Position numbers and translations under genes: made by a program | The notes under the pieces: generated by a model | Seen by the model: only the letters and a program-made list of their open reading frames with translations | Database searches by the model: none | What the model was told of the DNA's origin: nothing | Shown: one piece after another, positions 8,283 to 20,787 of the stretch | Numbering within the stretch: the first letter of the stretch is position 1 | Layout: every line of letters begins with the position of its first letter | NCBI GenBank assembly: GCA_036867785.1 | Contig: CP145410.1 | Location: 1,612,001 to 1,676,000 of the forward strand | Length of the DNA: 64,000 nucleotides | Reading direction: 5' to 3' | DNA from: Plasmodiophora brassicae | Taxonomy: Eukaryota; Endomyxa: Phytomyxea; Phytomyxea; Plasmodiophorida

Positions 8283-11200
8283 TCAGCGCCTGCTCTTGCG
8301 TGCACTGGCTTTCCCCGCTTTCCTGGCTTTGGATTTGCCGGCCAGGTCGTCGAACGTGCCCCGGGTCTTGGCCTGGTGGCGACGACTAAGCGCCCGAGGG
8401 TCCAGCGTCCTGTACGCGTACGGCTCGAGCGCCTGTCCCTTCCGTTTGGCGTCGCCGCCTGCATTCTGCTTCTTCACCGACGTTCGCCGCCGCTTATCGG
8501 GACGAGCGACCGGTTTGGGTCCCTGCCGCTTAACGTTATCGTCGTCCGCGTCGTCATCGTCGATGATGAGCTTGCCGAACTCGTCGACTGGGAATGAACC
8601 TCCCGCGTCCTGCCGTTGCCGTTTCCCTGCACTCCCCGAAGCGCGGACGTTCTTCGCCGCCAACGACCCGTCGAGAAGGTCGACTGGATCGTCCGTCGAC
8701 GCCAGCCATGGCGCTGCTGCTGTTGGTGCTGCTGCTCGCTGATCATCGTGCTCGTCGTCAGCGGCCTCGCCCCCGAACAGGACATCTTCGTATTCCTCAC
8801 CAGCGCCACCGTCGACGCGCTTCGCCGGTCGTTTGTCACGTTTCTTGCGCTTGTTGTTGCGCTCGATGCCATCGAGGAACGCCCGGTGCCGTTCAGGAAC
8901 GAGCGGTCGCAGGTCGTCAAACGCGAACCGCCGAAGAAGCCGTTCGAGTATCACGCGCGTCTTCTGACGGAACCTGTTCTTGCTCTCGTCGCCCCATTTG
9001 AACAGCCCGGCGATGATCGCCGGAAGGTGCGGGCGAAGCGCGTCGGCGCCCAGGCTCGACACGGCCACCTTGATGAACCCGAGCACCGACTGCACCACTT
9101 CCCGGCTACGATTCTGCAACAGCAACAGCACCGTCTCCAGCATCTGCAGCGGAACGTTCGTCGACAGGCCGATGCAAATGAAACGCGCAACGTTACCTGG
9201 GTCGTCGACTCGGCCGTCAGCACCGCCTTCTTCTCGTACAGGATGCGGGACAGGGCCAGGACGGTGGCGCTCTGCATGTGCTGGGTGCCGGCGAGGCCGC
9301 CGAGGACCATCATCTGGAATTCCACCAGGTCGACCCGGTCCGCCATGGACAGCAGCGTCGTGTACGCGGCGTCGCGCGTCTTGAAGCTCGTCTCCTTCAC
9401 GGCGAGAATGCATTCGCCCAGCACGACCGGCAGTGTCTCCTCCAGGGACTCGACCGGAATGCGCTTCGCCAGCTCGCCGATGCAACGTAATCGCGCCTTC
9501 TTCGCTGGCGCCGCTGCAGGACACAACGTAAGACAGCGAATACGGCGGGGAGATGACGAGCCGACCCAGATGCTGCAGGTTCTCAGCGAACTCGTTGACG
9601 GTGGCGACGACGTCGTTGCAGAACATGTCCGGGTGCCTCTCGAGCAGCAGGCGCCAGGCCTTGTAGGCGCGCTTCTGCATGGGGCCGTCGGCGTTCGACG
9701 ACAGGTACGGCGAGACGGCGCGAAGCAACCGGTCGCGATTGCCGTCGTCCAGCTGGGCGCACATGCTGATCGCGATGTCCATCATGGCGCGGCGCGTGTC
9801 CGCGTCACCCTCACCCGCCGACGTCAGCAACCGCTTCAGAACGGACTTGAACCTAACACGATGGCCATGTTAGCGCGCACGCCCCACACACCGACAGGTG
9901 AACAACCGGCAACTGACATGCGGTTCACGAGATCGGGACGGGCGATCGACGACCATCGCTGGGCGCAGTCCAGCATGACTTGTCGATAGGCGCAACGAGG
10001 GTCGGAGGCGATCGTTGAGATCACGGTGAAGAGCGCAGGGAGCAGGACGCCAGCAACGGCATTGATGCAGTCGGGGCTGGGGGTCGGTAACGCGATCAGT
10101 CCCTTGCAGATGGGGCCACGACCGCTCTCTGATGACGACAGGTGCTTGCAGAGCGATGCGATCAGCGCACCGGGCAGGACCGCGTCCGCGTCGGCAGGCG
10201 CCAGGCAGAACGTCGGGAAGCAGGTCCAGAGTTGCAATATGACGGCACGAAGCGCCTGTCGCTGGGAATCATCCTGCATCGATGACGAGCGCGCCTCCAG
10301 GCGTTCGATCAGCGGAAGCAGGACGTTGCCGAAGACGGCGAGGGGCGACCCGCGTGCCGACGACTGCAACAGTGGCAGAAGGTAGGCGCGGGATGACGTG
10401 AGGCCGTCGGCGATGGGCCCATCGTCAGCGACGGCGTCGAGTTGCAACGGGAGCAGCTCGAGGACGATGCCGGCGCCGAGCGTGGCGACGGCGGAAGCGA
10501 TGGCGGACTGGGCGGCTTGCGTCTGGGAGCCCGTCATCTCGTCAGGCGCTGCCGTGCACAACGCATCCACTGATAGGATTAACGACGACAGGGCGGGGGT
10601 CAGCCGCGACGTCGCCTGGATCGCGGTGCAGATGATGGGGAACAGCGACGGCCAATGCGATTTGAACCTGTGCGGGAGGCGGTTAGATGAGGCGTCGTTC
10701 GAGAAGCGCTGGAGCGGTTACCGATAGGACAGAATCGATTCGACAGCGCTCATCAGGTCGGCGGGGTGCGGCGTGCATTCCTTGACGATTCTGGTCATGG
10801 CTTCGATGGTGGCCTTCCTCACCGGCTGCTGCAGGAGGAGGTCGACGAGGAGACTGGCCACTGGGACCTCGTTGGGCGTCAGGTGCACAACGCAGGCGGC
10901 CACTGCGGGAATCCAGGCGCAGAGCCCACCGACGTCGTTAGGCGATGGTTGCTGTGCCGTCAGCAGGCGCAGCATGCCCTCGAGGAACGCTTGGGAGCGC
11001 CCCGAGCACGCGACGGCCACTTCAACGACCTGCGCAACACGAAGCGCCAGCACCGGTGCCTTCAGCGCCTTGTCGTGCAACTTCTCCAGTAGATCAGCAG
11101 CGGCCGCCTCTGGTAGGGCGTTGATAACACCAGTGGAATGCAGGAGACCGCACACATGAAGGGCGGCCTGCTCGCCGCCGTCTTCGTCGTTTTGGACGTC

Positions 11201-11836
11201 ACGAAGCAGACAGTGCAGAGCGGCCCGCGAAACAGCAGCTGGAAGCGTCTGCAGGTATTCAACGAGCTTTCGGACGGCATGGCACGCCGCCTTGCGAATC
11301 TTGGGGCGCGGGTCACACGAGAACACGAGGAACGACTGCAGAAGGCGAAGCTGCGGCGGGGCGGTCCACGACGACCGCGCGATGTGTACCGACAGGACGG
11401 CAAGCGACGTCAGAATGTGCCGCGTCGTTATCGAGGACTGCGCGTGGGCCTGCAGGGTGCGTAGCAGGGCCTCGGTCGCATCGGTGGACTTGGCGGTTAG
11501 AACGGCGGGTGGAACACCGGGCGACGACGTCAGCAACGACGACAGCAGGTAGCACACACCCTCCGTCATAGACGTATCCGTTTCGCCAGCCCGTTCCAGC
11601 ATGGACATCAGAGCGCCAAAGTACGCCGTCGCGGACGGCTCGTGACCGTTCGCCGCGATCACCTCGCCTATCGCTTCCAGCACCGCCTTCGCGGCCACTG
11701 GCGTGGTCGGCCGCGACCGGACCGCTTCAAACGCATCGCCCAATGCCGCCTGCGACCCACATTCGTCGTCGCTCTCAACCTCCATCGTCACACCATGACG
11801 TTGATGCGGATGGCCCGCCTTCTTCACGGACGGCAT
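8283..11836 (-). CDS. RRP12: RRP12-like ribosome biogenesis protein
   Basis: RRP12 is a HEAT-repeat nucleolar protein needed for export and maturation of pre-ribosomes. The long helical N-terminal region (11836-10722) leads through RFKSHWPSLF and LELLPLQLD to KARLRCIGELAKRIP, then NRSREVVQSVLGFIKV, FKWGDESKNRFRQKTR with VILERLLRRF, and a basic C-terminal tail; all are recognisable RRP12 segments. The start at 11836 (MPSVKK) follows a TATA-poor 220-bp gap shared with the divergent oxidase gene. Clear introns are 10668-10721 (54 nt) and 9514-9565 (52 nt, donor GTCGGC). Two more, near 9850 and near 9215, are implied by frame changes but their ends were not settled. The extreme C-terminus is lysine/arginine rich, typical of nucleolar proteins. 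Confidence 0.9.
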
Positions 11837-12056
11837 TCTCGTCTCGTCAGCGTCAGCCACGTTGCAGGGTCCCGGACTCCGTGACGGACTCCGCGGTCTC
11901 CGCGCAGACCAATGGGCCGTCCGGCGACGATCCCCCCAACAACAAAAAACAGCGCGCAAAGCAATTTCGTGCTGCAAAACGCGAGCCCAAACGACGGCCT
12001 GTTTTTGTTGCCGAACTTGGCTCATTTTCGTATTCGCCGTTCGGTGGAGGGCGTCG

Positions 12057-13287
12057 ATGGCGTCCGGCGACGACGACGACATCCTGCCGGTCGTACGCGT
12101 GGACGACCTGCAGGAGTACGCTCGCCGGCACCTGCCGCCCAACGCGTGGAACTATTACTCGAGCGGCGCCAACGACGAGAACCTGTTGCGCGAGACGCGC
12201 AAAGCGTATGCGCGGTGGCTGCTGCGCGCCCGCGTTCTTCGCGGCGCGCGTGTCCCGCCCGATACCACGTGCCATGTCGTCGGCGGCACCGTCCGGTCGC
12301 CGATCTGCGTCGCGCCCACTGCCATGCAGCGCATGGCGCACCCCGACGGCGAAATCGGTACCGGTTCCCGTTTGCTCCCACACGACGCGTTTGTTGATTT
12401 GTTCTCCAGCGAGCTGCCGGGCAGCGGCAAAGCTGGGCGCCTGCTACACGTTGAGTTCGTGGGCAACGACGTCGTTGGAGGATGTGGCAGCGGCGCAGGC
12501 GACAGTCGATCCCAGTGCCGTGCGATGGTTCCAACTGTACGTCTACAAAGATCGGTCGCGAACGGCGGGAATGATTCGTCGCGCGTGCGCCTCTGGATAC
12601 CGCGCTCTTGTCCTGACCGTCGATGCCCCGCTCCTCGGCCGCCGGGAGCGTGACGTCCGCCAACCGTTCCGCCTGCCGGCGCCGCTTCAGCTGGCGAATT
12701 TCAGTGAGATGCTGGGCGCAACGGCGCCGTCGAATCAGTCGGCGCTAGCGGCGCACGTGACCGACATGATTGACAGCACGCTCAACTGGGACGACCTGCA
12801 TTGGCTCGCGGCGCAGTCGACGATCCCGTTGATCATCAAGGGCGTTCTTCGTGCGGACGACGCGATAATGGCGGCAAGGCATCCCGCTGTGGCGGCGATC
12901 GTCGTGTCGAGCCACGGTGGACGGCAACTGGATTGTGGGCGCGCCACCATCGATGCACTGCCCGATGTCGTCAGTGCCGTTCGTGGCACCGGCAGCGACA
13001 TGGACGTTTACCTTGACGGTGGCGTTCGCCGGGGGACTGACGTCCTGAAAGCGCTGGCACTTGGCGCCAAGGCTGTCTTCGTGGGACGCCCCGTACTGTG
13101 GGGGCTCGCATACCAGGGGCAACAAGGCGTCGAGCTGGCTCTGCAGATGATGAACGATGAGCTGTCCCTGGCGATGACGCTGGTCGGCGTATCAACACTC
13201 GACGATATCACACCGGAACACGTCGAGCACAATGATGCTGTTCGTTCGTCCCTTGCAAAGCGGGCCTACCCGACGAGCCGGCTCTAA
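12057..13287 (+). CDS. FMN-dependent 2-hydroxy-acid oxidase (glycolate oxidase / HAO family)
   Basis: This enzyme oxidises glycolate or related 2-hydroxy acids with FMN, normally in peroxisomes. Exons 12057-12357 and 12410-13287 (intron 52 nt) give 392 residues, close to the family length. Visible motifs are NYYSSGAND near the N-terminus, LSSWATTSLEDV, the substrate lysine in IIKGVL, VSSHGGRQLD with catalytic histidine and arginine, and DGGVRRGTDVLKALALGAKA with VGRP for FMN phosphate binding. In the second motif the usual SNHGARQLD asparagine is serine and alanine is glycine. The C-terminus is SRL, a peroxisomal targeting signal type 1. It is transcribed divergently from RRP12. Confidence 0.95.
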
Positions 13288-13638
13288 ACGCCTCGTGTTC
13301 CTAGTTACGTTGTCGCTCCGCGCGTGCATCTGTCTGTGATGTATTCCCGCCACGCGAGCACCGTTCCAAGAGTCTTCGCCCCCCGGCGACCGGTTCAAGA
13401 CCTCTGGTCGCCTCAGTGCGGTCTCTGACGCAACTGAGCACCGCCATCGAGGCAGCTTACACTGTCTCGCGCAGGCGACGTCACCAGAAGCAGAATACGA
13501 GTTTACGAATCCTTCCCACTGATTGTCGTAGTCGACGGGCAGATATGAGGCGGTGACTGGTACGTAGAAAGAAAAATTGGTTTGCTTCAACCAGTGAATT
13601 CTGCGTTCGGGCGTCAGGCAACGCCACCGGGTGTGCAC

Positions 13639-14830
13639 TCAGTCATCCGTCAAGTCGATGACAGCACCGTTCCAGGCGGGGGGTTCCTTCTTGGCCCTCT
13701 TTGCCCCAGTAGCCTGATCTCGAACTTCGGGCTGCTGATCCCTTTTGCAGGAGAAGTTGTAGGCCCCGATCGACGTATCATACACCGCCTCCTGCAGGTG
13801 GTCGTTCAGCAGGTCGCGTACTTGTTCACGAAGGCGTTCCACAGACAAGTGGCTGAAGCCGGCTGGAAGATGTGAGGCGCCAAATCGACGTCGCATGAAA
13901 GTAACAATAGCACTCTTGGGTAGCGCATCCAAGAGGACACCGTCGAAAGCGATCATAGCCTCGTTCTTGACGTGACCAGCTAATTCGTCAGCTTCCTCGT
14001 TTTGTTTGGGCAGGATTCCTTTCAGCTCCAGGCCATCTATCGTCACACAACCGAGTGTCAGATGTTACAATGTGTGTCGGTGGTTCTCCCGCTCATGCCT
14101 CACATCGCGTATTATAGCGAAACACGAACTCCAGGTAATGGCCATCCTCAGTGTCTCGCGTCCGGACAAACGAATGCGGCCGGCCGGCCTTCTTTATCCC
14201 GTCGAACCCCACCACGCAGCCATTGTGTTTCAGTTGCTTCTCCGTGCCCGCCTTGCTACTGACGAATTGCCCTCTGCGGACATCGTTTGAAAGGGAAGCA
14301 CATCGGACAAACTTGACGCGAATGTGTCCCCAGGCGCCAGACGGCCCCGACCCGTCGCCGTCGTCGTCTTCACGCTTCTGCATGACCGGCGCCGTGAACA
14401 TGAAAGGCTGCAATTCATCCACATTGACCAGGTTGCCGTTGCTCGATAGCGGTGCGTTGCTGATGAAAACCACCCCAGTTACCCGGACGCCGTCAACAGC
14501 GATCTGGGCGCGACGCGCTGTCTGCTCGCTCAAATGTGGGCGGTGGACCCTGCGTCAATTGTTATACAAACGCACAACGGAAGCGGACAGGTCGACGGAC
14601 GTCAAAGCGATCCAGAATTTACGCCCCACGACGCTCTCGATGTAGCACGAGGCGACCTTCAGGCGGCCGCCGCGCTCGGTCGTCGTCTCTGGACGCAGTT
14701 CAGGGGCAATACCGACGCCCTCAATGCCAACTTGGACTTCGACGTCATCGACGCCGACCTGCGCACGCTGCGCATAACGACACGACGGTTAGGCATGCTA
14801 GAACACATCGCGTCCTGGACGGCGCGCTTA
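13639..14830 (-). CDS. DUF7918-like protein, array copy 1
   Basis: Minus strand, at least three exons. The first recognisable exon encodes GVDDVEVQVGIEGVG, IAPELRPETT and CYIESVVGRKFWIA; the next, ending at 14104, encodes an S-E-Q start, QPFMFTAPVM, WGHIRVKF, EKQLKHNGCVVGFD and LEFVFRYNTR; the last (14036-13639) encodes a helical, acidic tail ending VIDLTDD. The intron 14037-14103 (67 nt) is supported by the same site in copies 2 and 3. The order of motifs (a Cys-Tyr-Ile strand, FMFTAP, a GxIRVK strand, F-x-F-R-Y) resembles fungal DUF7918 proteins, but I could not test this. The 5' end and exon 1-2 junction (about 14540-14580) are unresolved. Function unknown. Confidence 0.7.
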
Positions 14831-16126
14831 CAGACCATGCCAGGGAATGCAGCCGTCGCCGGCACCGCGGATAAGGCCAACCGCGCTGGGCCGGGTATTA
14901 CCGGGACGGCCGAAATAGCCAAACAGCCCGGAAGAAATCCAACGCCGAGCGAAGCGAGGCGCTCCTCCGACCAGTCGAGACTCAAAATGCACGTTCGAGG
15001 TACTCCTAGTGATGGTATGGACAAATCTATCTAGCAGCGGGCCACGAATGAATGTCTATTGACTATTGTGGACCCCACCTGCGGATGCTGGCTCGAGTGA
15101 CGAAGTCTGCGCGAGAAGTGGGGCATTGGTCCCTGTCCCTAATGCCGGGGAACTTGGGCTTGCCGCATACCATGTACGTTCCATGGATTTAGGTGGGTTC
15201 ACACCGACGTCTCTTGGTAACCGCATGCTGTGCCGTCGGGCGACGTATAGCCTGTGAGCTGGGAAGATGCCCACGGTAACCAGCACCAAGAAACGATTCC
15301 TGCAACGATGTGTTTGTTAATTTGCAGCGTCTGTGCCGATTCGTTGAAAGCACGATACCTGCGCGATAACGATTGCATCTGGCTGGATACTCGCGACGAC
15401 AGCTTCTGACGTATTCGTGTCAACGGCTCCTGAAGCGTCCTCTGCGACAGGGTCCTGATGATTTCGACTTTGCTGGGGCGACGTAATAATTAAGGGCATA
15501 GAGGATTACATAAATCAGATCTTGACTAGGGTGCTCTTGCGTGCTGACATGACCTGAATAGCGGGGACTACGCGGTCTTCATGTTCTGACTCCAACTGCC
15601 TGGCAAGTCTGACAACCTGGTGCGGTGGCGAAGAAGGAACCGTCTACATTGACCGTCAATAAATCGGTATGCCGGCTTTTACCTCGTCTGACCTGTCGAG
15701 CACCCGCAGGTAAGACGGTCGGTTCATGCATCGGACACCAGCAACAAGAGCGTCTCCACTTCCATGTCGTCAATAGTACGCTGAACAATGAAGTAAACAA
15801 GGGCGGTTGACGATAATGCATTTGTAACCAACAGATTCGACAGGAACGCGGTCCCTGACGCGCCATGGAATCAGCTCCGACGGCGATGTTTGGCAGAATT
15901 GGGACCAGCTCCCGTACCAGGACAGTCTGTCCTGCCGCAGGCGAATTCGAAACCGTTCCTGTTTGAATACGAGTTTGCGAAGCCATTCCGCTGATTGTCG
16001 TAGTCGACGGGCAGATATGACACGATGACTAGTAGGTAGGAAGGACACCAGACGCATAAGAAAATTGGTTTGCGTCGACCAGTGAATTCTGCGTTCGGGC
16101 GTCAGGCAACGCCACCGGGTGTGCAC

Positions 16127-17320
16127 TCAGTCATCCGTCAAGTCGATGACAACACCGTTCCAGGCGGGGGGTTCCTTCTTGGCCCTCTTTGCCCCAGTAG
16201 CCTGATCTCGAACTTCGGGCTGCTGATCCCTTTTGCAGGAGAAGTTGTAGGCCCCGATCGACGTATCATACACCGCCTCATGCAGGTCGTCGTTCAGCAG
16301 GTCGCGTACTTGTTCACGAAGGCGTTCCACAGACAAGTGGCTGAAGCCGGCTGGAAAATGATGTGAGGCGCCAAATCGACGTCGCATGAAAGTAACAATA
16401 GCACTCCTGGATAGCGCATCCAAGAGGACACCGTCGATAGCGATCATAGCCTCTTTCTGGACGTGACCAGCTAATTCGTCAGCTTTCTCGTTTTGTTTCG
16501 GCAGGATTCCTTTCAGCTCCAGGCCATCTATCGTACAACCTCGGTCAGACGTTACAATGCGTGCCGGTGGTTCTCCCGCTCGTTCGCCCACATCGCGTAT
16601 TATAGCGGAACACAAACTCCAGGTAATGGACATCCTCAGTGTCGCGCGTCCGGGCAAACGACTGCGGCCGGTCGGCCTTCTGTATGCCGTCGAACCCCAC
16701 CACGCAGCCATTGTGTTTCAGTTGCTTCTCCGTGCCCGCCTTGCTACTGACGAGTTGCCCGCTGCAGGCACCGTCGAACGAAAGGACAGCACATCGGAAA
16801 AACTTGACGCGAATGTGTCCCCAGGCGCCAGACGGCCCTGACCCGTCGTCGTCGTCATCACGCTTCTCGATGACCGGCGCCGTGAACATGAAAGGCTGCA
16901 GTTTGTCCGCGCTGATCACGTTGCCGTTGCTCGATCGCGGTGTGTTGCAGATGAAAAGCTCTCCAGTCACCTGGACGCCGTCAACAGTGATCTTGGCGTG
17001 ACGCGCCGCTTGCTCGCTCAAATGCGGGCCGTGGACCCTGCGTCAATCGTTATAAAACCGTACAGAGGAACCGGGCAGGTCGACGGACGTCACGGCGATC
17101 CAGAATTTACGCCCCACGACGCTCTCGATGTAGCACGAGGCGACCTTCAGGCGGCCGCCGCGCTCGGTCGTCGTCTCTGGACGCAGTTCAGGGGCAATAC
17201 CGACGCCCTCAATGCCAACTTGGACTTCGACGTCATCGACGCCGACCTGCGCACGCTGCGCATACCGACACGACAGTTAGGCATGCTAGAGCGCATCGCG
17301 TCCTGGACGGCGCGCTTACA
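16127..17320 (-). CDS. DUF7918-like protein, array copy 2
   Basis: Closely related to copy 1 with the same exon layout and the same downstream flank. The intron at 16528-16591 is 64 nt. The C-terminal exon ends in VIDLTDD at 16127; the middle exon carries QPFMFTAPVI and WGHIRVKFFRC. It has a few residue insertions and deletions relative to copy 1 (for example SHHFPAGF for SHLPAGF) and no internal stop was seen in the conserved exons. The 5' boundary is unresolved. An acidic run of aspartates lies between the FTAP and WGHI strands in all copies. Confidence 0.7.
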
Positions 17321-17885
17321 GACCATGCCAGGGAATGCAGCCGCCGTCGCCGGCACCGCGCACAATAAGCCAGAAAACGCCGCCGCCGCCGCAGTTTGGC
17401 AACGTTGATCCAGTTTGCGAGTGATGCGCCGTTGATGTGATCTGTCGAACAGTCGGTTGACGGTGACGCCGTTCCATGTGGCGGCTTCCTTGTTGGCTGT
17501 TTCAGCTCCAGGCCTGATCAACATGCCCTGTACATGTCATAAATCTCGTCGCCGCGGTTGTGCACGCAACCTTTCCGCAAACCGAGTACAATCATGTGCC
17601 CGAAGCCTTTCCACGGAGAGAATGCTTGGGTTCGCCAGAAAACTCCGATCGCCGCCATTGAGGCAGCGTAGACTGTCTTGCGAATGCAGACGCCGTCTCC
17701 ACAAACCGAGTACGAGTTTGCGAAGCTCTCCCGCTGACTGTCGTAGTCGACGGGCAGATATGACGCGATGACGATAGTAGGTAGGGAGCACACCAGACGC
17801 CTACATTAAGTCGAAAAAGAAGACTGATTTGCGTCAATCAGTGAATTCTGCGTTCGGGCGTCAGTAAACGGCACCACGTGTATGC

Positions 17886-19060
17886 TCAGTCATCAGTCAA
17901 GTCGATGACAGCACCGTTCCAGGCCGGGGGTTCCTTCTTGGCCCTCTTTGCCCCAGCGGCCTGATCTCGACCTTCGGGCTGCTGGTCCCGTTTGCAGGGG
18001 AAGTTGTAGGCCTTGATCGACGTATCATATGCCCCCTCCTGCAGGTGGTCGTTCAGCAGGTCGCGTACACGTTCACGAAGTCGCCCCACAGTCAAGTAGT
18101 TGTAGTAGGCTGGAAGATGTGTGGCGCCAATTCGACGCCGCAGGAATGTGACAATAACACTCTTGGATAGTGCATCCAAGAGGACACCGTCGATAGCGAT
18201 CATAGCCTCTTTCTTGACGGGACCAGCTAATTCGTCAGCTTCCTCGTTTTGTTTGGGCAGGATCCCTTTCAGCTCCAGGCCATCTATCGTCATACAACCG
18301 AGTGTCAATGTTACAATGTGAGTCGGTGGTTCTCCCGCTCATGCCTCACATCGCGTATTATAGCGAAACACGAACTCCAGGTAATGACCATCCTCAGCGT
18401 CGCGCGTCCGGGCGAACGACTGCGGCCGGTCGGCCTTCTGTATGCCGTCGAACCCCACCACGCAGCCATTGTGTTTCAGTTGCTTCTCCGTGCCCGCCTT
18501 GCTACTGACGAGTTGCCCTCTGCCTTCATCGTCGAACGAAAGGACAGCACATCGGATAAATTTGATGCGAATGTGTCCCCAGGCGCCAGACGGCCCTGAC
18601 CCGTCGTCGTCATCGCGCTCCTCGATGACCGGCGCCGTGAACATGAAGGGCTGCAGTTTGTCCGCGCTGATCAGGTTGCCGTTTCTCGATTGCGGTGCGT
18701 TGCTCCTGGAAAGTACCCCAGTGACCTGGACGCCGTCGACAGTGATCTGGGCGCGACGCGCCACTTGCTCGCTCAAATGCGGGCCGTGGACCCTGCGTCA
18801 ATTGTTATACAAACGCACAATGGAACCGGGCAGGTCGACGGACGTCAAAGCGATCCAGAATTTACGCCCCACGAAGCTCTCGATGTAGCACGAGGCGACC
18901 TTCAGGCGACCGCCGCGCTCGGTCGTCGTCTCCGGACGCAGTTCAGGGGCAATACCGACACCCTCGATGCCAACTTGCACTTCGACGTCATCGACGCCGA
19001 CCTTGACACGCTGCGCATACCGGCACAACTGTTAGGCATGCTAGGACACATCTCGTCCTG
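17886..19060 (-). CDS. DUF7918-like protein, array copy 3
   Basis: Third copy, with an intron at 18284-18349 (66 nt). Exon 1 is the clearest of the three: it reads GVDDVEVQVGIEGVG, IAPELRPETTTE, CYIESFVGRKFWIALTS toward 18800. The C-terminal helical segment is more diverged (RIGATHLPAYYNYLTVGRL). It ends in the same VIDLTDD. The mutual divergence of the three copies suggests they did not all arise in one event. Confidence 0.7.
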
Positions 19061-19395
19061 AACGACGCGCTTACAGACCATGCCAGGGAATGCAGCCGCC
19101 GTCGCCGGCACCGCGGACCACCGCACTTGGACCGCGATGACGTACAGAACCATTCGACACCCCGTTTAGGTAAGTCGATCCAGTACGCGAATGATGCGGC
19201 TTTGATGTAGTCGGTCGACAAGTTTGCATTTCGGCAAGTTCCGCTGTACCTCTAGCCAAGCTGCCGCGATGCACGGTCAGGCCAAAGGCTCGTGGACCGT
19301 CCGGAGGGCACGTACTTGCGTCGTCTGCTGTCGCGAAACACGCACCCCAAGACGTACCTGTCCCCTCAGCGTCGCTGTTAGATAGGCGCACACGT

Positions 19396-19683
19396 CTAGC
19401 GGACGTTCGTCTTCGTCACATCGCCAAACCCCACGGCACAGCCATCGTGTTTCAGTTCCTTAAACCAAAACCGACTGCCGGCGATACCCTCGATACAGGA
19501 TGAGCCGATCATCAACCGACTGCTGCATGCGGTCGTTGTGTGCGGGCACAGCTCGGGAGCGATGACCACGCCCGCCCTCGATGCCGACTTGCACTTCGAT
19601 GCCCACACGGCGATCTCCGAGTACTGCTGATATGTTAGACCATTCGGAACCGTCGTGCAGGCGAAAGCTGCCAGCGCTGGCAC
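19396..19683 (-). pseudogene. Internally deleted relic of the array gene family
   Basis: The minus-strand frame reads IAPELCPHTTT, GSSCIEGIAGSRFWF and then directly KELKHDGCAVGFGD before a stop at 19396. In the complete copies the FW strand and the KQLKHNGCVVGFD strand are separated by well over 100 residues, so the middle of the protein is missing here. It also lacks the C-terminal exon. This is best read as a decayed copy; a short expressed derivative cannot be excluded. Confidence 0.65.
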
Positions 19684-19812
19684 GACGCCGATGCTCTACG
19701 GGCGGCGTCCCCGCGCTACGCCAGGTAACACGTCATCGTTGCTTCTGGGGACCGGGCACGTTGCCGCAGACCAGGATGGACTACGGTGACGAAGCATTGT
19801 CTATTCGCGTTC

Positions 19813-20594
19813 TCAGAATGTTTTCGTGCGACCTGGGCCACGTCCGTCAGGCGACCGAATTGCGACACGACGCCTTCGATTCAGATCGACGTACCCGATC
19901 ACCTTGTCGACTTCGCCGCAGAACCGACGCGACGTGATCGGCTTGCCGGGTTCGGCGAACGGGTTCATGAGCGTGTCCACGTACAGGTTGTGCAGCCATC
20001 GAAATAGCTAAATCGTCGAGACGACACTGGATGTCATTGCACGGCATGGCGGAACGCATGGCGTTTGCACCCTACGCCTTTCATGTCGGAATCCCGAACA
20101 AATACGTCCTGGACGACGACGATGAACTTGATATCCGACACAGTCATGTACCCGTACCTGCCACGAGTGCAGACACAGGGTCAGGTATGCAACGATAGAT
20201 ACAAGCACGAGGGCGGGACAATTACACTTTGTACTCGTCGATCGGGCACAGATACCCAAGGTACTTGTCGAACGGAGCGGGTGACACGCCCCTGGAACTC
20301 TGGACTAACGCGTCGGGTCAGATCGCATCGAACGCATCCCCGAAACGCACACAGGCACCCTTTTCCTCAATGATGTCCACAGCGCAGTGCACGAAGTAGT
20401 GGAACTGGAGCGCGTCGCGCTCGCCGAAGACGCGCACGAACAGCGGGTTGTGCGTCGGCTGCCCAGATGCGCATCGCCCGTGTCAGTACAGCGACGCCCA
20501 GCGGCCGGCCAGGCGCGAACAGCAAGCAGCAACGCCGTCTCACCTGGTTGCCCAGTACGGCCAGGCAGGCAATGACCGTCTCCTCGCCAGCCAT
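19813..20594 (-). CDS. TRAPPC2L: TRAPP complex subunit 2-like (TRAPPC2L / Tca17)
   Basis: TRAPPC2L/Tca17 is a longin-fold subunit that helps assemble the TRAPP tethering complex at the Golgi. Exon 1 starts at 20594 with AGEETVIACLAVLGNQ; after an 85-nt intron (20459-20543) exon 2 reads PTHNPLFVRVF, LQFHYFVHCAVDIIEEK. Later exons give KYLGYLCPIDEYKV, YGYMTVSDIKFIVVV and LHNLYVDTLMNPF, the last with an asparagine-proline-phenylalanine motif typical of the family. The stop is at 19813. Two or three further introns between 20340 and 19990 are required by frame changes; the one before YGYMT begins GTAATTG and ends GGCAG. The C-terminus carries an arginine-rich extension beyond the usual end. Confidence 0.85.
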
Positions 20595-20787
20595 CGACTT
20601 CGCAACGACGCCGCCCGCCAAAAACCAACGACGATGGCCGCGGTCCCGCGAACCGACGCTGGATCAGCCCATGGACAGTAGTCGACGTTCTCCCGGGTGC
20701 CGGACACGCAGGTGACCGAGCGCATAACGGCAGGCGACATTCGTTTATATAGATAGTAGGACACTGTGGGCGGGGGTGCTACGGCCG

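Larger units (their letters stand above)
13310..19690. repeat. Tandem array of one gene family with flanking repeat blocks and relics
   Basis: Three similar genes (13639, 16127 and 17886 onward) are followed at their 3' sides by the same block (13499-13638, 15971-16126, 17714-17885), which shares GTCGTAGTCGACGGGCAGAT and GAATTCTGCGTTCGGGCGTC. A more distal piece (about 13430-13490 and 17650-17705) also matches. Relic segments lie at 17405-17530, 19171-19250 and 19396-19683. Spacer 14850-16126 holds no recognisable gene apart from these blocks. The layout indicates repeated unequal duplication of a unit of roughly 1.8-2.5 kb. Confidence 0.85.

Noticed and set aside
8616-9989. A 457-codon plus-strand open frame
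   Set aside because: It is antisense to RRP12, whose minus-strand frames carry the family motifs; GC-rich codon bias produces the mirror frame.
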